Assembly (NCBI GenBank): GCA_044238965.1
Contig: JBIICJ010000070.1
Span: 1 to 8,169, forward strand
Reading direction: 5' to 3'
DNA length: 8,169 bases
Origin: Micavibrio_B sp044238965
GTDB lineage: Bacteria > Pseudomonadota > Alphaproteobacteria > Micavibrionales > Micavibrionaceae
Part shown: positions 6,226-8,169 of the stretch, piece by piece
Layout: each line of letters begins with the position of its first letter
Position numbering within the stretch: the first letter of the stretch is position 1
The notes under the pieces: model-generated
Databases searched by the model: none
The model's input: the letters and a program-made list of their open reading frames with translations, nothing else
What the model was told of the DNA's origin: nothing
Position numbers and translations under genes: made by a program

Positions 6226-6277
6226 TTGACCCACATTATTCATTTAATGTGGTTAATTACATGTAATGATAGGTCAA
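6226..6277. repeat. Nested inverted-repeat element
   Basis: An outer stem TTGACC (6226-6231) and GGTCAA (6272-6277) encloses two further palindromes. The first is CCACATTA (6231-6238) with TAATGTGG (6245-6252), an 8 bp stem with a 6-base loop. The second is the perfect 12-mer ATTACATGTAAT (6256-6267). The first palindrome shares one base with the outer stem. The set could form a three-way junction in RNA or a cruciform. It lies about 100 bp after the sulfurtransferase stop; role unknown. Confidence 0.45.
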
Positions 6278-6288
6278 AGCGAATCATT

Positions 6289-6317
6289 TTTACTTTATTA
6301 TTACTTTAAAATATAAT
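6289..6317 (+). promoter_or_regulatory. Possible promoter of a small RNA
   Basis: TTTACT (6289-6294) and a perfect TATAAT (6312-6317) are 17 bases apart. The region is AT-rich, so chance matches are likely, but spacing is ideal and no coding gene follows before the terminator at 6457-6492. Confidence 0.35.
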
Positions 6318-6322
6318 CATTT

Positions 6323-6492
6323 ACTTGGTTGGACGCGATATAAAGACGAATTGTCGCGAAAATGGATAAAATTTTCATCAAATTGTCGTTTTTTGCTTGC
6401 AATTGGTCGCGAGTTTGGGCATATTGATGACTACACACCCTCTATTACCGCCGTTTGTCCGGAGTACCCCAAAGGTCTCCGGACCTTTTTTT
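6323..6492 (+). ncRNA. Candidate intergenic small RNA, about 170 nt
   Basis: Between a promoter-like pair (6289-6317) and a strong terminator (6457-6492) lies a stretch with no credible gene. It contains three near-copies of AATTGTCG (6349, 6381, and 6401 with an extra G); the first and third continue as CGA. CGCGA at 6334-6338 could pair with TCGCG at either 6354-6358 or 6407-6411. A 21-codon frame (6362-6427) lacks a ribosome binding site. No known RNA family is recognised. It could equally be just the 3' tail of the sulfurtransferase message. Confidence 0.3.
6457..6492 (+). terminator. Strong rho-independent terminator
   Basis: GTCCGGAG (6457-6464) pairs with CTCCGGAC (6477-6484). The stem continues, after a bulged T, with ACC (6466-6468) and GGT (6474-6476) around a CCAAA loop. 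Seven T residues follow (6486-6492). An alternative shorter stem AAAGGTC/GACCTTT is also possible. It ends plus-strand transcription from sseA or from the candidate small RNA. Confidence 0.85.
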
Positions 6493-6540
6493 GTCCAGAA
6501 TTCAGGCATTTGGCGGAAAACCTCCATTAAATCCCCCATA

Positions 6541-6572
6541 AAAAAGGCCGCACCTTTCGGCACGGCCTTTTT
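6541..6572. terminator. Bidirectional rho-independent terminator
   Basis: AAAAAGGCCG (6541-6550) and CGGCCTTTTT (6563-6572) pair perfectly. On the minus strand the stem extends through a wobble pair and GCC/GGT to a GAAA tetraloop, and T residues follow on both strands. It lies 22 bp after the DUF305 stop and terminates that minus-strand unit. It also backs up the plus-strand terminator at 6457-6492. Confidence 0.88.
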
Positions 6573-6594
6573 AAAAACAATAGGAAAAGAACGA

Positions 6595-7146
6595 TTATTT
6601 CTTCTCTTCAGATTCCTTGTTAGCTTTTTCTTTTGCGGCAGCCTTCTCTTTTTCTTCCTTGGCTTTGGCATCTTGTTCCGCTTTGAATTTCTTCTCCGCG
6701 CCTTTTAACCACTCACGCATCATCGAAATTTCTTTCTTCTGCGCATCAATAATGCCCGCAGCTAATGTTTTGATTTCAGGGTCAGATCCTTTGCGTGCGG
6801 CAATTTTCGCCATATCAATGGCACCCTGATGATGAGGGATCATTCCCTTCACAAAATCGATATCGGCATTGCCCGTTGGCTCAATCATCATGTCTTCATG
6901 CATATTTTTCATCACGCCATCATAAATATTCTTTGGCATATCTTTCATGGCTGCCATATCGTGACCTTCATGATTAACGGCCGATTCTTTCATTTTCATT
7001 TCAGGCAATTCAACTGTTTTCCCTGCCAAAAATCCAAATGCAAAAATAGCAAAGAACAATAATAAGGCTTTACCTTTAAAAGGTTTCTTTTCGCAGCAAT
7101 TTTTGTTTTCATCCATGGGCGCATGGGAATGGTTACAACAACTCAT
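6595..7146 (-). CDS. Membrane-anchored DUF305 protein, probable metal binding
   Basis: The 183-residue protein has a short N-terminal tail with two Cys pairs and two His (MSCCNHSHAP; NCC at 16-18), then one membrane segment (about 27-42). A Met/His-rich stretch follows (about 49-87: MKMK, NHEGHDMAAMKDM, MKNMHEDMM). The DUF305 core at about 94-147 carries the signature MIPHHQGAIDMA (102-113) and ends MMREWL. A Lys/Glu/Ala-rich, probably coiled-coil tail closes the protein (148-183). By charge (KKPFKGK before the segment) the tail is cytoplasmic and the core periplasmic. DUF305 proteins, including the cyanobacterial CopM, are linked to copper binding and resistance; copper or silver handling is therefore inferred. 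AAAGGA lies about 9 bases before the ATG. It follows tRNA-Arg by 33 bp on the same strand and ends at the two-way terminator. Confidence 0.88.
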   Translation of the reverse strand: MSCCNHSHAPMDENKNCCEKKPFKGKALLLFFAIFAFGFLAGKTVELPEMKMKESAVNHEGHDMAAMKDMPKNIYDGVMKNMHEDMMIEPTGNADIDFVKGMIPHHQGAIDMAKIAARKGSDPEIKTLAAGIIDAQKKEISMMREWLKGAEKKFKAEQDAKAKEEKEKAAAKEKANKESEEKK

Positions 7147-7179
7147 GATATTTATTCCTTTCTAAGTTTAAAAAAATAA

Positions 7180-7256
7180 TGGCGATCTCGGCAGGAATCG
7201 AACCTGCAACCCTCTGCTTAGAAGGCAGATGCTCTATCCAGTTGAGCTACGAGACC
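7180..7256 (-). tRNA. tRNA-Arg (anticodon UCU)
   Basis: On the minus strand the acceptor GGTCTCG pairs with CGAGATC (one G-T wobble), followed by G and an encoded CCA (7180-7182). The anticodon stem TCTGC/GCAGA encloses CTTCTAA, giving anticodon TCT at 7220-7222. The T arm is GCAGG-TTCGATT-CCTGC. It reads AGA and AGG codons. A run of seven T residues follows (7170-7176 complement), which may weakly attenuate read-through into the DUF305 gene. Confidence 0.97.
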
Positions 7257-7274
7257 GAAGTAATTCATTGGCGA

Positions 7275-7580
7275 TTACCCAACCGATTCCTCGGGTGGAA
7301 TATATTTGAAATTATCAACGTAATTGCGTGGCGTGATAATGCGATCTTGCGATGGGAGCACTGTGACGCCCCATCCCTTTTCATTTGCAAATGAAACCGC
7401 TTCCTCGCATGTATCAAATTTTAAACGCACCTGATTATTTGTATCTGTGGATGACGCCCATCCCATGAGCGATTCAGGCGCGCGTGATGATTCAAGTTCA
7501 TACTCCAAAACCCAATGGTGCGTTTTGGCTTTGCCCGATTGCATGGTTGATTTACATGGTTGATAGATTTTGACGTTCAT
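7275..7580 (-). CDS. NDUFS4-like complex I accessory subunit
   Basis: This 101-residue protein matches the ETC complex I conserved-region family (PF04800), the bacterial counterpart of mitochondrial NDUFS4, which stabilises the NADH-binding arm of NADH:ubiquinone oxidoreductase. Hallmarks are KIYQP near the N-terminus, MQSGKAKTHHWVLEYE (13-28), LMGWASSTDTNNQVRLKFDT (38-57), EEAVSFANEKGW (59-70) and PRNYVDNFKY (84-93). Length is normal for the bacterial form, and there is no signal peptide or membrane segment, so it acts at the cytoplasmic arm. The family is characteristic of alphaproteobacteria and is usually encoded away from the nuo operon. Here it sits between tRNA-Pro and tRNA-Arg on the same strand, with its stop 18 bp from tRNA-Arg. 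No clear ribosome binding site precedes the ATG. Confidence 0.93.
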   Translation of the reverse strand: MNVKIYQPCKSTMQSGKAKTHHWVLEYELESSRAPESLMGWASSTDTNNQVRLKFDTCEEAVSFANEKGWGVTVLPSQDRIITPRNYVDNFKYIPPEESVG

Positions 7581-7654
7581 GAGAGGGATATTAGCCCGAA
7601 ATTGATTAGGAAAAAATGAAAATCTTGAGAGAATTCAAAGGAATATATAGATAA

Positions 7655-7731
7655 TGGTCGGAGTGGAGAGATTCGAACTCCCGGCCCTCTGCTCCCAAAG
7701 CAGATGCGCTACCAGACTGCGCTACACTCCG
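7655..7731 (-). tRNA. tRNA-Pro (anticodon UGG)
   Basis: On the minus strand the acceptor CGGAGTG pairs with CACTCCG, followed by A and an encoded CCA (7655-7657). The anticodon stem TCTGC/GCAGA encloses TTTGGGA, giving anticodon TGG at 7695-7697. The T loop is TTCGAAT. It reads CCA and CCG codons, with wobble to the others. Only 29 bp separate it from the DUF192 stop, so it is probably cut from a longer transcript. Confidence 0.97.
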
Positions 7732-7760
7732 AACCGAGAGAAGGTTTTAGCCAATAAAAT

Positions 7761-8168
7761 TCATTTAGTAAATAGGCTATATTTCACTAAATCGCCCTTT
7801 TCTATCCCTAATTTAGCTGACTGACCGCCCAAAATCTCTAAAGTAGCCCTGACAGGCCCGCCCGATGGTAACGGGGTTAGGTCATGCGGTTTAGCGTTTT
7901 CCACGATATGGGTGATTTTTCCACTCTGATCTATAAATAAAATATCAAGCGGAATAAGGGTATCTTTCATCCAAAATGTCTGAAACGAAACCTCTTCAAA
8001 TACAAATAACATACCAGCATTTGGTTTTAAAGTTTCGCGATTCATCAATCCATGACGGCGTTCAATTTCAGTATCTGCAATTTCTATTTTAAATTTATGT
8101 TTTTTACCCTCGATCGTTTGAATGATTAAATCGGACATATGTTTCTGCTCTTTGACATTTGCGAAACT
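7761..8168 (-). CDS. DUF192 family protein, possibly truncated at the right edge
   Basis: The product matches DUF192 (PF02643), a small beta-rich domain of unknown biochemical role, often exported. Numbered from the ATG at 8138 (125 residues), conserved steps are IEIADTEIERRHGLMNR (18-34), GMLFVFEE (42-49), FWMKDTLIPLDILFID (55-70), SGGPVRATLEILGG (92-105) and GIEKGDLV (111-118). The same frame stays open upstream from 8138 to the window edge, reading SFANVKEQKH before the Met. Since many family members begin with a signal peptide, SFA could be the end of one and the true start may lie beyond 8169. If ATG 8138 is used, the protein is cytoplasmic and its ribosome binding site is weak. It heads the minus-strand run DUF192, tRNA-Pro, NDUFS4-like, tRNA-Arg, DUF305. 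Confidence 0.88.
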   Translation of the reverse strand, partial: SFANVKEQKHMSDLIIQTIEGKKHKFKIEIADTEIERRHGLMNRETLKPNAGMLFVFEEVSFQTFWMKDTLIPLDILFIDQSGKITHIVENAKPHDLTPLPSGGPVRATLEILGGQSAKLGIEKGDLVKYSLFTK

Positions 8169-8169
8169 A

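Noticed and set aside
6362..6427. 21-codon frame with two Trp-containing positions, resembling a leader peptide before a terminator
   Set aside because: It has no ribosome binding site, and the next gene downstream is convergent, so attenuation of a biosynthetic operon makes no sense here.
1..8169. CRISPR array, insertion sequence or replication origin
   Set aside because: No regularly spaced direct repeats, transposase-like frame with terminal repeats, or origin-like box cluster was found by reading the sequence.

Overview
The window looks like a piece of an alphaproteobacterial chromosome of modest GC content. The best taxonomic pointer is the small NDUFS4-like complex I accessory protein, a family that in bacteria is essentially alphaproteobacterial. 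UvrC, a bactofilin, an SseA-type sulfurtransferase and tRNA genes with encoded CCA ends are all consistent with this. I cannot name a genus; a Micavibrio- or Rhodospirillales-like bacterium is only a guess.

Left part (1-3181, minus strand): uvrC (nucleotide excision repair) is followed after about 200 bp by a bactofilin gene and then by the start of an unrecognised single-pass membrane protein that runs off the left edge. Middle part (3182-4462, plus strand): divergent from uvrC lies a small AT-rich cluster. It consists of a cysteine-rich pentapeptide-repeat protein, a short hypothetical protein that begins 3 bp after its stop, and a short MarR-like winged-helix regulator. A perfect FNR/FixK-type palindrome sits in front of the cluster, so oxygen- or redox-dependent control is a reasonable hypothesis.

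Next come tRNA-Leu(UAA), with a plausible promoter of its own, and a very AT-rich three-segment membrane protein of unknown function. That gene overlaps by ATGA the start of a well-formed SseA-like sulfurtransferase (5315-6127). The membrane gene looks foreign beside its neighbours. From 6128 to 6594 there is no convincing gene. This stretch holds a structured inverted-repeat element, a possible promoter-to-terminator small RNA (about 6323-6492) and a two-way terminator at 6541-6572.

Right part (6595-8169, minus strand) reads as one transcription unit with tRNAs threaded between protein genes: DUF192 protein, tRNA-Pro(UGG), NDUFS4-like complex I subunit, tRNA-Arg(UCU), and a membrane-anchored DUF305 protein with metal-ligand-rich segments. 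It ends at the two-way terminator. The DUF192 frame is open to the right edge, so its true start may lie outside.

Most of the window is ordinary housekeeping. The parts that merit a second look are the palindrome-controlled cysteine-ladder pentapeptide cluster, the candidate small RNA, and the AT-rich membrane gene between tRNA-Leu and sseA.
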